A DNA stretch of 64,000 nucleotides from Marinomonas sp. MED121. Lineage in GTDB: Bacteria > Pseudomonadota > Gammaproteobacteria > Pseudomonadales > Marinomonadaceae. The translations under genes and the position numbers were made by a program. Shown here one piece after another: positions 9,096 to 17,129 of the stretch (position 1 is the stretch's first letter; each line of letters begins with the position of its first letter). The notes beneath the pieces are model-generated. The model searched no databases. It had not been told where the DNA came from and worked only from the letters and a program-made list of their open reading frames with translations. The stretch is from positions 229,659 through 293,658 of the forward strand of contig NZ_CH672430.1 of assembly GCF_000153025.1 (NCBI RefSeq), given 5' to 3'.

Positions 9096-9783
9096 ATTTA
9101 AAGAATGTATTTATCTCACGACTTATCATGCTCGGCTCTTCAAGAGGCAACATATGGCTACTACCTGCCACCATTTTTTGTGACATCTTGTGACCCGCTA
9201 AGCCGTTAAACTCCTGCATCCAAGCAAGATTGATTAAGCTATCTTTTTGACTATAAATAAAACGAACATCACAATCTAATGCCAATAAAGGCTGCATAAG
9301 GTCATCACGTAAAGAAGTATTTTCAAGCTGACTCAGCAGGGTATCTGCACCCAGCGCTTTATCCATCTCCAAGATAAGATCGATATGCAAAGCAGACTTC
9401 TCTGCCAATAAGGCTTCTGCTTTCACTCTTGGCATACCTTTATAGCCAAAGCGTTTGAGTATAGAGACGGTTTGTTTACGCAAGCTAAGTTCATCGGCAT
9501 TGAGAGCACAAGGGCTGTTAGCGAGCACCATGAGTTTATCTAACCTTTCGGGAAAGCGACTCGCTACTAAACTGGCAATATATCCACCTAAGGAAAAGCC
9601 TAAAAGGTTAACCCTATCCTCTTTAAATTGAGCAACAAGATGATCTGAAATGTCATCTAAGCTCATCTTGTTGGGTATTGTCAGATAACAAAGTTCAAAC
9701 TCATCAGATAATAAAGGCAATAAAAATTGCCATAACTGCTGCGTACACATGGTACCTGGAATAAGATATAGCTTGGTTTTCAT
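9094..9783 (-). CDS. Alpha/beta hydrolase
   Basis: A 229-residue alpha/beta hydrolase. The nucleophile elbow is GFSLGG, preceded by the oxyanion-type stretch YLIPGTMCT, and the catalytic histidine is likely the one in AGSSHMLPLEEP near the C terminus. The acidic residue probably lies in IYSQKDSLI. The family includes small-molecule esterases and carboxylesterase-like proteins, so no substrate is assigned. It follows the LysE-type exporter. A GTG at 9792 overlaps the exporter's stop by one base, but the ATG at 9783 with GAGAG just upstream is the better start. Confidence 0.75.
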   Translation of the reverse strand: MKTKLYLIPGTMCTQQLWQFLLPLLSDEFELCYLTIPNKMSLDDISDHLVAQFKEDRVNLLGFSLGGYIASLVASRFPERLDKLMVLANSPCALNADELSLRKQTVSILKRFGYKGMPRVKAEALLAEKSALHIDLILEMDKALGADTLLSQLENTSLRDDLMQPLLALDCDVRFIYSQKDSLINLAWMQEFNGLAGHKMSQKMVAGSSHMLPLEEPSMISREINTFFK

Positions 9784-9791
9784 CTCTCTCA

Positions 9792-10418
9792 CTATTTTTG
9801 TTTCATAAATGCTATAGCTAAACCTGAGCTAATAAAGGTCAACCCTGCACTGATATTCATACCAGAAACCAGTCTTGGTCTTGATTCTAAAAAGCTAGAA
9901 AGTTTAGAGGCAAAAATCCCCATCAGAGCAAAACCAACGGCAGTTAACAAAGCAAACCAAACACCATATACCAGCATTTGTTGGCTCACTGAGCCAAGCT
10001 TAGGATCCACAAATTGAGGAATAAAGGCGAGGACAAACATACCCGGTTTTGGGTTAAGGGCAGCGGACAAAAAACCTGTCGAAAAGATATTGGTTAATGA
10101 CTGCTTTTTAACCGGCTCTAAGCTAAAGAGATTTCGAGATCTCAGCACCTTAATGCCTAAGAATATTAAATAAGCCGCACCCATTATTTTAACGGCATAA
10201 AAAGCCACCTCAGAGGTTTGTATCAATAGGGTTAAACCAAAGGTGGCCGCTAAAACGTGAAACAGAATGCCTGTTCCGGAGGAAAATCCAGATAAAGCCG
10301 CGGCCACTTTGCCTTGGCTTAAACCACGTCCAATAGCTAATAAATTATCTGGTCCTGGGGTAATGACCAACAATAAACAGGCTAACGTAAAACTCATCCA
10401 GACAGTCAATGGGAACAT
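9792..10418 (-). CDS. LysE/RhtB family amino-acid exporter
   Basis: A 208-residue inner-membrane protein with about six helices and the family motif ITPGPDNLLAIGRG near the N terminus, plus GAAYLIFLGIKVLRS and LNPKPGMFVLAF. LysE/RhtB carriers export amino acids or related metabolites. The ATG follows AAAAGGAG at an ideal distance. It is the first gene of a two-gene unit with the alpha/beta hydrolase, so the hydrolase product might be an export substrate, which is an inference from position alone. Confidence 0.85.
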   Translation of the reverse strand: MFPLTVWMSFTLACLLLVITPGPDNLLAIGRGLSQGKVAAALSGFSSGTGILFHVLAATFGLTLLIQTSEVAFYAVKIMGAAYLIFLGIKVLRSRNLFSLEPVKKQSLTNIFSTGFLSAALNPKPGMFVLAFIPQFVDPKLGSVSQQMLVYGVWFALLTAVGFALMGIFASKLSSFLESRPRLVSGMNISAGLTFISSGLAIAFMKQK

Positions 10419-10808
10419 AATAAACTCCTTTTAGTTAATAAAAAGACTCTATCCCACCCAAGTCACATTCGCCAAGTTATTTAGGGCCGCATTTGCCAAT
10501 TGCTCATTACTTTTCGATTCTTCTCAAAACAAAACCACTATGGCAATGACAATACTATCTCTCCTCTTCTTTAAACGAGACAGGCATTTTAAAAGAGATG
10601 AAACACAGCCCCTCCCTTTAATCACATTCATTTGGTTTTTTTGGTGCTTTACTTCTTAGAATGAAGAGAAAGAAGAAAGAGACTCCCCTAAATTGGCGGC
10701 TAATTTCAGGACATTAATTGAAGGTTTTAAAATTGAAGGCTCCAGTATCTCTCGCGTTAGCGATATAGAAAATTTTAAAGTACTGATAGTTTATCTTTAG
10801 ACTAAAAC

Positions 10809-11786
10809 TTAAGTGAGCAAGCGCCTACAGGCGGCTAAACCTGATCGTCGCTGTAATTCAGTATGCTCACAATACTCAGCAAGAAGTAGCTCTGAACCAA
10901 CCGCAGATTTAAAATGCTTTTCAAAGCCTGTGCTTACCTCCAGCCATTGCTCAGACGTTATATTTATTCGCTGTAAGATTGGTGCTAGCGAAATATCCAA
11001 TGAACCTCGTTTGCCTTCCCTGATCACCCTGCCTGTTAGATCAATCAATTCAAGATAATCTTCAAGTTTAAAAGGCAGACCCTCTGGTTGATCTTCACTT
11101 ACATGGCCGATGAAAGGAAATAATGTTTTAGGTTGGGTTTGATGTGCTTTAGCCACTTCGATTCGCGTTTTAATACTTGTATGCTTCGAGGTTTCTGGTG
11201 TCTTTTCCATTTTCGCTCTAACGGGATTTAGGTCGACATACGCCATACAGGAAACCAATGCAGCTTCGTCTAGCAAGGCTTGGGATTTAAAGCGGCCCTC
11301 CCAGAAATGGCCGGTACACTTATCCTCGTTATTCGCCATACGTGCGATTGGCTCGTTTAGCTCTTTCATGAACCAACTTATGCTCATTAACCTTTTACGG
11401 TACTTCTCACACCTCTCATATACTAAAGCTAGCTCAAACTCTTCTAATCTTTTGTTTTCTAGATACTTTTCTGTGAACTGAGTACCTTTATGAAGACGAT
11501 GCCAGCGTTCAAGCACTTCTCTGATTGACCAATTTCTCGCTTGATCAGCATCAATGTGAAGTACCAAATGAGTATGATTGCTCATGACGGCGTAGGCGCA
11601 TATATCGATAGCAAAAACCTTGGCTAAGGCTAGCATTTTATCTTCGATCCAGCCTCGTCGATGCTCATAGCTTTTCCCAGTAGATTCATCTACTCCACAC
11701 AGAAAAGTACGTCTGACACAGCGTGAAACACAATGGTAGTAAGGCGTATCTTGTAGGCTAATTAGGGACTTTCGTGGTTTAGGCAT
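10809..11786 (-). CDS. Y1 (HUH) transposase, REP-associated / IS200-like
   Basis: A 325-residue single-strand DNA transposase of the Y1/HUH superfamily (TnpA-REP branch). The metal-binding HxH is MSNHTHLVLHI (H71, H73), and the attacking tyrosine is probably Y183 in SCMAYVDLNPVRA. An N-terminal YYHCVSRCVRR motif and a C-terminal extension of about 130 residues are typical of REP-associated tyrosine transposases. This copy is intact. These enzymes cut and join hairpin-ended single strands; here no classical REP arrays are visible, but three 61-bp repeats lie upstream of the two gene copies. Confidence 0.88.
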   Translation of the reverse strand: MPKPRKSLISLQDTPYYHCVSRCVRRTFLCGVDESTGKSYEHRRGWIEDKMLALAKVFAIDICAYAVMSNHTHLVLHIDADQARNWSIREVLERWHRLHKGTQFTEKYLENKRLEEFELALVYERCEKYRKRLMSISWFMKELNEPIARMANNEDKCTGHFWEGRFKSQALLDEAALVSCMAYVDLNPVRAKMEKTPETSKHTSIKTRIEVAKAHQTQPKTLFPFIGHVSEDQPEGLPFKLEDYLELIDLTGRVIREGKRGSLDISLAPILQRINITSEQWLEVSTGFEKHFKSAVGSELLLAEYCEHTELQRRSGLAACRRLLT

Positions 11787-11802
11787 TTTAGATTCCTCAT
11801 CC

Positions 11803-11863
11803 TTGAGTGAATTTAATAAAGCTAGATTGTGATTAGAAGAAGGTTAAATTGGAGTGTCTGTCC
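11803..11863. repeat. 61-bp element-end repeat U1
   Basis: First of three near-identical 61-bp sequences (also 11875-11935 and 13286-13346), starting ttgagtgaat and ending near ctgtcc. It lies just upstream of the intact transposase gene. U1 and U2 are in tandem with a 72-bp period. Confidence 0.85.
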
Positions 11864-11874
11864 CGATAAAACTT

Positions 11875-11935
11875 TTGAGTGAATCTAATAAAGCTAGATT
11901 GTGATTAGAAGAAGGTCAAATTGGAGTGCCTGTCC
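11875..11935. repeat. 61-bp element-end repeat U2
   Basis: Second copy of the 61-bp repeat. It is followed by cctattagtg and then, within about a dozen bases, by the start of the second transposase unit at 11947, so it marks the junction of the tandem elements. Confidence 0.85.
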
Positions 11936-12273
11936 TATTAGTGTTGGCATTTGCCAATTGCTCATTACTTTTCAATTCTTCTCAAAACAAAAGCCACTAT
12001 GGCAATGACAGAACTCTCTATCTCTCCTGCCCTTTTAAACGAGACAGGCATTTTAAAAAGAGATGAAGTATAGCCCCTCCCTTTAATCACATTCATTTGG
12101 TATTTTTGGTGCTTTACTTCTTAGAATGAAGAGAAAGAAGAAAGAGACTCCCTTAAATTGACGGCTAATTTCAGGGCATTAATTGCAGATGTTAAAATTG
12201 AAGGCAATAGCATCTCTCGCGTTAGCGATATAGAAGATTTTAAAGTACTGATAGTTTATCTTTAGACTAATAC

Positions 12274-13269
12274 TTAAGTGAGCAAGCGCCTACAGGCGGC
12301 TAAACCTGATCGTCGCTGTAATTCAGTATGCTCACAATACTCTGCAAGAAGTAGTTCTGAACCAACAGCAGATTTAAAATGCTTTTCAAAGCCTGTACTT
12401 ACCTCCAACCATTGCTCAGACGTTATGTTTATTCGCTGTAAGATTGGTGCTAGCGAAATATCCAATGAACCTCGTTTGTCTTCCCTGATCACCCTGCCAG
12501 TTAGATCAATCAATTCAAGATAATCCTCAAGTTTAAAAGGCAGCCCCTCTGGTTGATCTTCACTTACATGGCCGATGAAAGGAAATAATGTTTTAAGTTG
12601 GGTTTGATGTGCTTTAGCCACTTCGATTCGCTTTTTAATACTTGTATGCTTTGAGGTTTCTGGTGTCTTTTCCATTTTCGCTCTAACCGGGTTTAGGTCG
12701 ACATACGCCATACAAGAAACCAGTGCAGCTTCGTCTAGCAAGGCTTGGGATTTAAAGCGACCCTCCCAGAAATGGCCGGTACACTTATCCTCGTTATTCG
12801 CCATACGTGCGATTGGCTCATTTAGCTCTTTCATGAACCAGCTACTTTTCTTTAGTGAGCATTAACCGTTACGGTACTTCTCACAAGTTTCATATACAGA
12901 AGCTAGCTAAAACTCTTCTAATCTTTTGTTTTCTAAATACTTTTCTGTGAACTGAGTACCTTTATGAAGACGATGCCAGCGTTCAAGCACTTCTCTAATT
13001 GACCAACTTCTCGCTTGATCAGCATCAATGTGAAGTACCAAATGAGTATGATTGCTCATGACGGCGTAGGCGCATATATCGATAGCAAAAACCTTGGCTA
13101 AGGCTAGCATTTTATCTTCGATCCAACCTCGTCGATGCTCATAACTTTTCCCAGTAGATTCATCTACTCCGCACAGAAAAGTACGTCTGACACAGCGTGA
13201 AACACAATGGTAGTAAGGCGTATCTTGTAGGCTAATTAGGGACTTTCGCTTCACTAAAAGAAAGCACAT
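12274..13269 (-). pseudogene. Broken copy of the Y1 transposase
   Basis: Near-identical to the intact copy but split. The N-terminal fragment (12907-13269) ends at a TAG at 12907-12909 where the intact copy has Glu118, and the C-terminal fragment (12274-12834) resumes after an indel around 12844-12859. The first codons also differ (MCFLLVKRKSL against MPKPRKSL) because unrelated bases replace the original start at 13249-13265. The HxH motif and the tyrosine now lie on separate fragments, so the protein should be inactive. Confidence 0.88.
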
Positions 13270-13285
13270 TTTAGATTCCTCATCC

Positions 13286-13346
13286 TTGAGTGAATCTAAT
13301 ACAGCTAGATTGTGATTAGAAGAAGGTCAAATTGGAGAGACTGTCC
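13286..13346. repeat. 61-bp element-end repeat U3
   Basis: Third copy of the 61-bp repeat, upstream of the broken transposase. A shorter echo of its end (cgtcctattagtg) recurs at 13366-13378, next to the cassette-like ORF. Confidence 0.8.
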
Positions 13347-13379
13347 TATTAATGTTTTACTGCCTCGTCCTATTAGTGC

Positions 13380-13445
13380 CTCAAAATATGAAACGAAGTG
13401 GAACAGAGCAAGCGGTTACGAGTCCGACTTTAAAACCTTGTTAGC
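13380..13445 (-). other. Truncated attC-like site (integron cassette end)
   Basis: Read on the minus strand, the stop codon of the adjacent ORF lies inside GCTAAC, followed by AAGG, a spacer, then GGACTCGTAACCGCTTG. This is how the left half of an integron attC site begins (core RYYYAAC at the stop codon, then an arm that pairs with the distal half). The expected distal half, an inverted copy ending GTTRRRY, is missing; the transposase-unit sequence lies there instead. The interpretation rests on pattern memory and position, not on a full attC fold. Confidence 0.45.
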
Positions 13446-13986
13446 TTACGGTTACACCAATCACAGCAGCACTTTTTACTGCCAAATCTAAATAACGCTC
13501 AGCTTCCGATTGCGTTACGGCAAAATCAGGCAAGTGACTTGCTTTGTTTCTGATTTGTCGCAATTGATTGATTAACTCTAAACTGTCTGGTGAAAACTTA
13601 CCTGATGAAGCAAGATGATCCAAAATCATTTTAGGGTTAGTTCGCTTAATTGCAGAACCACTTGAAAGCCCATTTTTCATTGCTGCGGTTTCAATTAATG
13701 TCCACGCTTCAACAACAGCTGCTCTTGGAGAAACATCAGCAATACGAAGTAATTGTTCTTTTTGGCTTAAATCTGTTTCTGATTCGTTTATTTCTGGTTT
13801 TGCAATATTTTCAGCACTTTTTTCAGCTTTACTTAGACTCTTTTCGAAGCTTGCTTCAACATCTTTGTACTTAAAAGATGATACGCGGCCTAATAATTGG
13901 CGTACTTCAGCACGAAAGATATATGCAATCCAAATAACAGCAACAGGCCATGCTAATGCTTTAACTAGTTCAACGAAATGTTCCAT
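13441..13986 (-). CDS. Hypothetical one-helix membrane protein with DUF4145-like C-terminus
   Basis: A 181-residue protein with one N-terminal membrane helix (about residues 7-25, ALAWPVAVIWIAYIF), a charged coiled-coil-like region (about 40-80), and a C-terminal helical domain with LRQIRNKASHLPDF, resembling DUF4145/HEPN-like helices. I do not recognise a specific function. The gene is very compactly framed: GTTAGC lies 13 bases before the start, a ribosome site (TAAGGA) sits between, and the stop codon is part of GCTAAC. That is the layout of an integron gene cassette. Cassette proteins of this size are often defence or toxin-type genes, but nothing here shows that. Confidence 0.7.
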   Translation of the reverse strand: MEHFVELVKALAWPVAVIWIAYIFRAEVRQLLGRVSSFKYKDVEASFEKSLSKAEKSAENIAKPEINESETDLSQKEQLLRIADVSPRAAVVEAWTLIETAAMKNGLSSGSAIKRTNPKMILDHLASSGKFSPDSLELINQLRQIRNKASHLPDFAVTQSEAERYLDLAVKSAAVIGVTVS

Positions 13987-14672
13987 ATTTTCCTTAGTAA
14001 GCTAACATCTATTGACAACCCGCTTTTGCAAGCAAAAATATCTTCTGACAAATAAGGCTCTGCAGCCATCTATTCTTACTTTAATCGAGGACTTAAACCT
14101 TTATCCCAGATAAATTAGTACAAGCTGTTTTGTCATCAATTTTTTACTATGCAAAACTGAGTATCTTATTTACTCATTAATAAACCGTGAATTTATTATT
14201 CAGTTGTACTAATAAACACTTACGAGCGGACTCTCTACATCACTTCTACAACCCGTGATCCAGAACAAAAACCACCCTCTACGTACACAATGGAAAATTA
14301 TCTTACTCAGTTTTCTCCACATTTCAATCAATTTTAACCTTATCAATAAAGAAAATACTCTAACTATAACAACAACTTATATTAGAAAAACCCAATTAAA
14401 ATCTAACTCATTTTTATGGAAAACCCATCTTTATAAACCTATTCAAAAACCATAAGTATTACAGAACATTTCACCACTACTCTTCTATCTGCTTGCGAGC
14501 TTATTTGGTACTTAAGAATGGATGTAAAAATTGATGAGGAATAGTTTTAAACAAGACTGCTATTTTAAAAGAACCTAGTTTAAAAGCCCGCTAACGCCTT
14601 AACCTAAAAAGGGGATTTCTGCATATTGCTTGCAACCCTTTTCGCTTTGTACGAATCTAGTTTAAACACAAT
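13987..14672. other. AT-rich 690-bp region without a clear gene
   Basis: Lies between the cassette-like ORF and codB. A 66-codon frame at 14255-14455 has low-complexity Asn/Lys/Thr composition and no ribosome site, so I do not call it. Short direct repeats of ctagttttaaa/tagtttaaa type occur at about 14542-14665. A further GCTAACGCC occurs at 14589-14597, which resembles a recombination core but has no partner. Confidence 0.5.
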
Positions 14673-15935
14673 ATGGATAGTGACATGTTCTCAAATAATG
14701 ACTTCCCCTTAAGCCCGGTGCCTTTAGATCAACGCAAGGGCTTTGTCTCAATGACAAGCGTATTGTTAGGTTTCACCTTTTTTACTGCAACCATGTGGGC
14801 TGGGGGGAAATTAGGCTCATCCTTTAGTTTTTATGAGCTTATTGGCCTTATTTTTATTGGTAATTTATTACTGGGTGGCTATGCCGCAAGCCTAGGTTAT
14901 ATCGCCTACCGTACTGGTCTTAATACCGTTCTTCTGAGTCGTTATTGCTTTGGTAACCAAGGCAGTAAGCTTGTCGACCTCATACTTGGTTTTACTCAAA
15001 TAGGTTGGTACGCCTGGGGCACGGCCACCATAGCCATTGTGCTTGTTGAATTACTCAATTTACCTCAAAGCCTTACTCTGCCATTAATGCTCTTGTTTGG
15101 ATTCGCCTTTTGTCTCACTGCTCTCATTGGTTATCGAGGCTTAGAATTTTTATCTAAGATATCTGTCCCTGCCATGCTCTTTTTCATTGGTTTAAGCCTC
15201 TTTCAAGGGGCAATTGATATAGGTGGAATAGAGGCGCTAATCAGTCAAACGCCCGAACAGAGCTTAAGCTATTCAGCCGCCATTACTTTGGTTTTCGGTA
15301 CCTTTGTCAGTGGTGCAACTCAAGCCACCAATTGGAGTCGCTTCTCAAAGTCTGGGAAAATTGCGATTACAAGTACTCTATTGGCATTTTTTATAGGCAA
15401 TGGTTTGATGATCTTTGTTGGGGCCTTTGGGGTGCTTGTCTATCAAGAAGCAGATATGGTCGATGTGCTTGTTAGCCAAGGTTTTATGCTAATTGCAGTC
15501 TTGATGTTATTTAGCAATATTTGGACAACCCAAGATAATACTATTTATAACTTTGCCGCTGCTGGTTGCCACTTATTGCGAACTAAGCAAAGAAGCCGAG
15601 TCATTCTAGCCGGAGCAAGCATAGGCACACTACTCGCTGTATTTGGTATGTATGAATTCCTCATTCCCTTTTTGATTCTATTAGGCACCTTCATTCCACC
15701 TATTGGCGCTATTATTATCACCGACTTCTGGCTTAAGCGACGTCACGATACGCTTAGTTTTGAAGATGTCACCTTCTCAAAAATTAATTATGCAGGGCTT
15801 ATTGCTTATTCGATGGGGTCTGGTGCCGCTTACTTAAGCGAATGGGTTGCACCTATTATTGGTATTCTCGTCGCTGCTATCAGCTATGGTTTATTGGACC
15901 TGCTATTAAAAAAGCAGGTCCAGATAGAGGCCTAA
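14673..15935 (+). CDS. codB: Cytosine permease CodB (NCS1 family)
   Basis: A 420-residue inner-membrane NCS1 transporter with about 12 helices. It follows E. coli CodB along its length: the N-terminal PLSPVPLDQRKGF, TFFTATMWAGGKLG, IGNLLLGGYAASLGYI, TQIGWYAWG, and IWTTQDNTIYNFAAAG are all CodB hallmarks. It would import cytosine with protons or sodium. No cytosine deaminase gene (codA) is adjacent, unlike in E. coli. Both ATG 14673 and ATG 14685 are possible starts, as neither has a good ribosome site. The stop codon is embedded in a tandem repeat. Confidence 0.88.
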   Translation: MDSDMFSNNDFPLSPVPLDQRKGFVSMTSVLLGFTFFTATMWAGGKLGSSFSFYELIGLIFIGNLLLGGYAASLGYIAYRTGLNTVLLSRYCFGNQGSKLVDLILGFTQIGWYAWGTATIAIVLVELLNLPQSLTLPLMLLFGFAFCLTALIGYRGLEFLSKISVPAMLFFIGLSLFQGAIDIGGIEALISQTPEQSLSYSAAITLVFGTFVSGATQATNWSRFSKSGKIAITSTLLAFFIGNGLMIFVGAFGVLVYQEADMVDVLVSQGFMLIAVLMLFSNIWTTQDNTIYNFAAAGCHLLRTKQRSRVILAGASIGTLLAVFGMYEFLIPFLILLGTFIPPIGAIIITDFWLKRRHDTLSFEDVTFSKINYAGLIAYSMGSGAAYLSEWVAPIIGILVAAISYGLLDLLLKKQVQIEA

Positions 15936-15972
15936 GCTAATAAGGCCTAAGTTAATAAGACCTAAGTTAATG
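15928..15972. repeat. 15-bp tandem repeat, three units, across the codB stop
   Basis: Units 15928-15942, 15943-15957 and 15958-15972 differ by one or two bases (consensus aggcctaagttaata). Each unit contains TAA in the codB frame, so the stop is repeated three times. The last unit overlaps the stop of the convergent rarD gene. Confidence 0.9.
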
Positions 15973-16863
15973 ATTAGCGGGTTTATGGCGCTTTGAATCT
16001 CGTCTTACTGAATCAAAACCATAAAGCAGTAAGCCCACCCAAATAAAGGTAAAAGTCAGCGCCTTAGCTGGCTCTAATTCTTCACCATAAACAAAGATAG
16101 CCAACCCTAGAATCATGGTTGGTCCAATGTATTGCATAAAACCTAAGGTCGAGAGCTTGACTGTTTTAGAGGCAAGCGAAAATAGCAATAAAGGCAGTGT
16201 TGTCACAGGGCCAGCAAGCATAAATAGCATCCAAGTCGTTAACTCACGTTCTGCAATATTACCACCAGCATTATACAAGTAGCCCATAATGATAAAGGCA
16301 ATTGGCATAAGTAGACTGGTTTCAACAAATAAAGAGGTGAAACTGTCTGTCGGTGTTTTCTTATGGCAAAGACCATAAAAACCAAACGACAAGGCTAAGA
16401 GGATAGAAATCCAAGGTAAATAACCTAAAGCGACAACCTGTATACCTACCCCTATAACAGCTAACCCTAAAGCGATAAGTTGAACTCTATTTAGCCGCTC
16501 ACTCAAAAAGAAATAAGCCAATATGACACTAATAAGCGGATTAATATAATAACCTAAGCTTGCATCTATCATCCTATCTGTTGCGATAGCATAGATAAAA
16601 ACAGACCAATTCACCCCGATTAAAAAGGTGGTCGCTAATAAGGTTTTAACAGTTTTACTTGAAGCAAGTGCGCTTTTTACATTGCCCCACTTACCCATAA
16701 ATGTAATCACTATTGCTAACAGAGCAACAGACCAAATAACCCTATTCGCCACAATATCCAGTGGATTTTCATCTGCCATCCACTTGAAGTAAATAGGCGT
16801 TATCCCCCATAAAATATAGGCAGACAGAGCAGGCACTATGCCTTTATTCACCGACGTATTCAT
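15967..16863 (-). CDS. rarD: RarD-type EamA/DMT permease
   Basis: A 298-residue inner-membrane protein with about ten helices, organised as two EamA repeats. The N-terminal stretch ALSAYILWGITPIYFK and the middle LGYYINPLISVILAYFFL are characteristic of RarD (chloramphenicol-sensitive protein). Transport substrate is not established for this branch. The ATG is preceded by AGGGACATC. It is convergent with codB, and its stop lies in the 15-bp repeat array. A gap of 244 bp separates it from the exonuclease gene upstream. Confidence 0.88.
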   Translation of the reverse strand: MNTSVNKGIVPALSAYILWGITPIYFKWMADENPLDIVANRVIWSVALLAIVITFMGKWGNVKSALASSKTVKTLLATTFLIGVNWSVFIYAIATDRMIDASLGYYINPLISVILAYFFLSERLNRVQLIALGLAVIGVGIQVVALGYLPWISILLALSFGFYGLCHKKTPTDSFTSLFVETSLLMPIAFIIMGYLYNAGGNIAERELTTWMLFMLAGPVTTLPLLLFSLASKTVKLSTLGFMQYIGPTMILGLAIFVYGEELEPAKALTFTFIWVGLLLYGFDSVRRDSKRHKPANH

Positions 16864-17080
16864 GATGTCCCTATGATTTGAAACGAATAGAAAAATTCTA
16901 GTAAGCAGTTATTTCCTAACTTAAGAAATAAGTCAGGGAAAAATGGATTGTAAAACAAGGTTCAGATTGAGCCAAGTGTATTTACAATTTAGCGTTAAAA
17001 TTGAATGCACTACTCGATTATTTCACTTAAGAAACAAGCATTGGATGAAACTTAAACCCATTATGACTGCATGACCCAAG

Positions 17081-17129
17081 TCCAATATCCTTTAAGTTCA
17101 ATATCCTCTAACTCCAATACTCTCCAATG
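17081..17129. repeat. Imperfect 15-17 bp tandem repeat across the exonuclease stop
   Basis: Three degenerate units (around 17081-17097, 17098-17112 and 17113-17129) built on tccaatatcct run from the last codons of the minus-strand exonuclease gene past its TAG. The distal unit has a stop triplet at the equivalent position. Confidence 0.6.

Larger units (their letters stand above)
10489..11863 (-). mobile_element. Transposase unit, copy 1 (IS200-like/RAYT)
   Basis: This segment recurs as 11947-13346 with high similarity, which defines a unit of about 1.4 kb: a non-coding downstream region (10489-10808), the transposase gene, and a 61-bp upstream repeat (11803-11863). The downstream part contains a small hairpin (tcgc-gtta-gcga near 10751) that could be a single-strand recognition structure. 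Exact ends and any target duplication cannot be fixed from one locus. Confidence 0.75.
11947..13346 (-). mobile_element. Transposase unit, copy 2 (degenerate)
   Basis: Second copy of the 1.4-kb unit, head-to-tail with copy 1, with the same order: downstream non-coding region, transposase gene, upstream 61-bp repeat. Numerous substitutions and small indels show it is not a very recent duplicate, or that the copies arrived separately. Confidence 0.75.

Noticed and set aside
10813..12523. Two 81-codon plus-strand frames (10813-11058 and 12278-12523) repeated in both units
   Set aside because: They are antisense shadows of the transposase C-terminus and are duplicated only because the gene is.
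13987..14005. Complete attC site upstream of the cassette-like ORF
   Set aside because: Only the GTTAGC core is visible; the neighbouring sequence does not form the inverted arms expected of a full attC.
14255..14455. 66-codon plus-strand frame in the gap before codB
   Set aside because: Low-complexity Asn/Lys/Thr composition typical of AT-rich non-coding DNA, no ribosome site, no recognisable motif.
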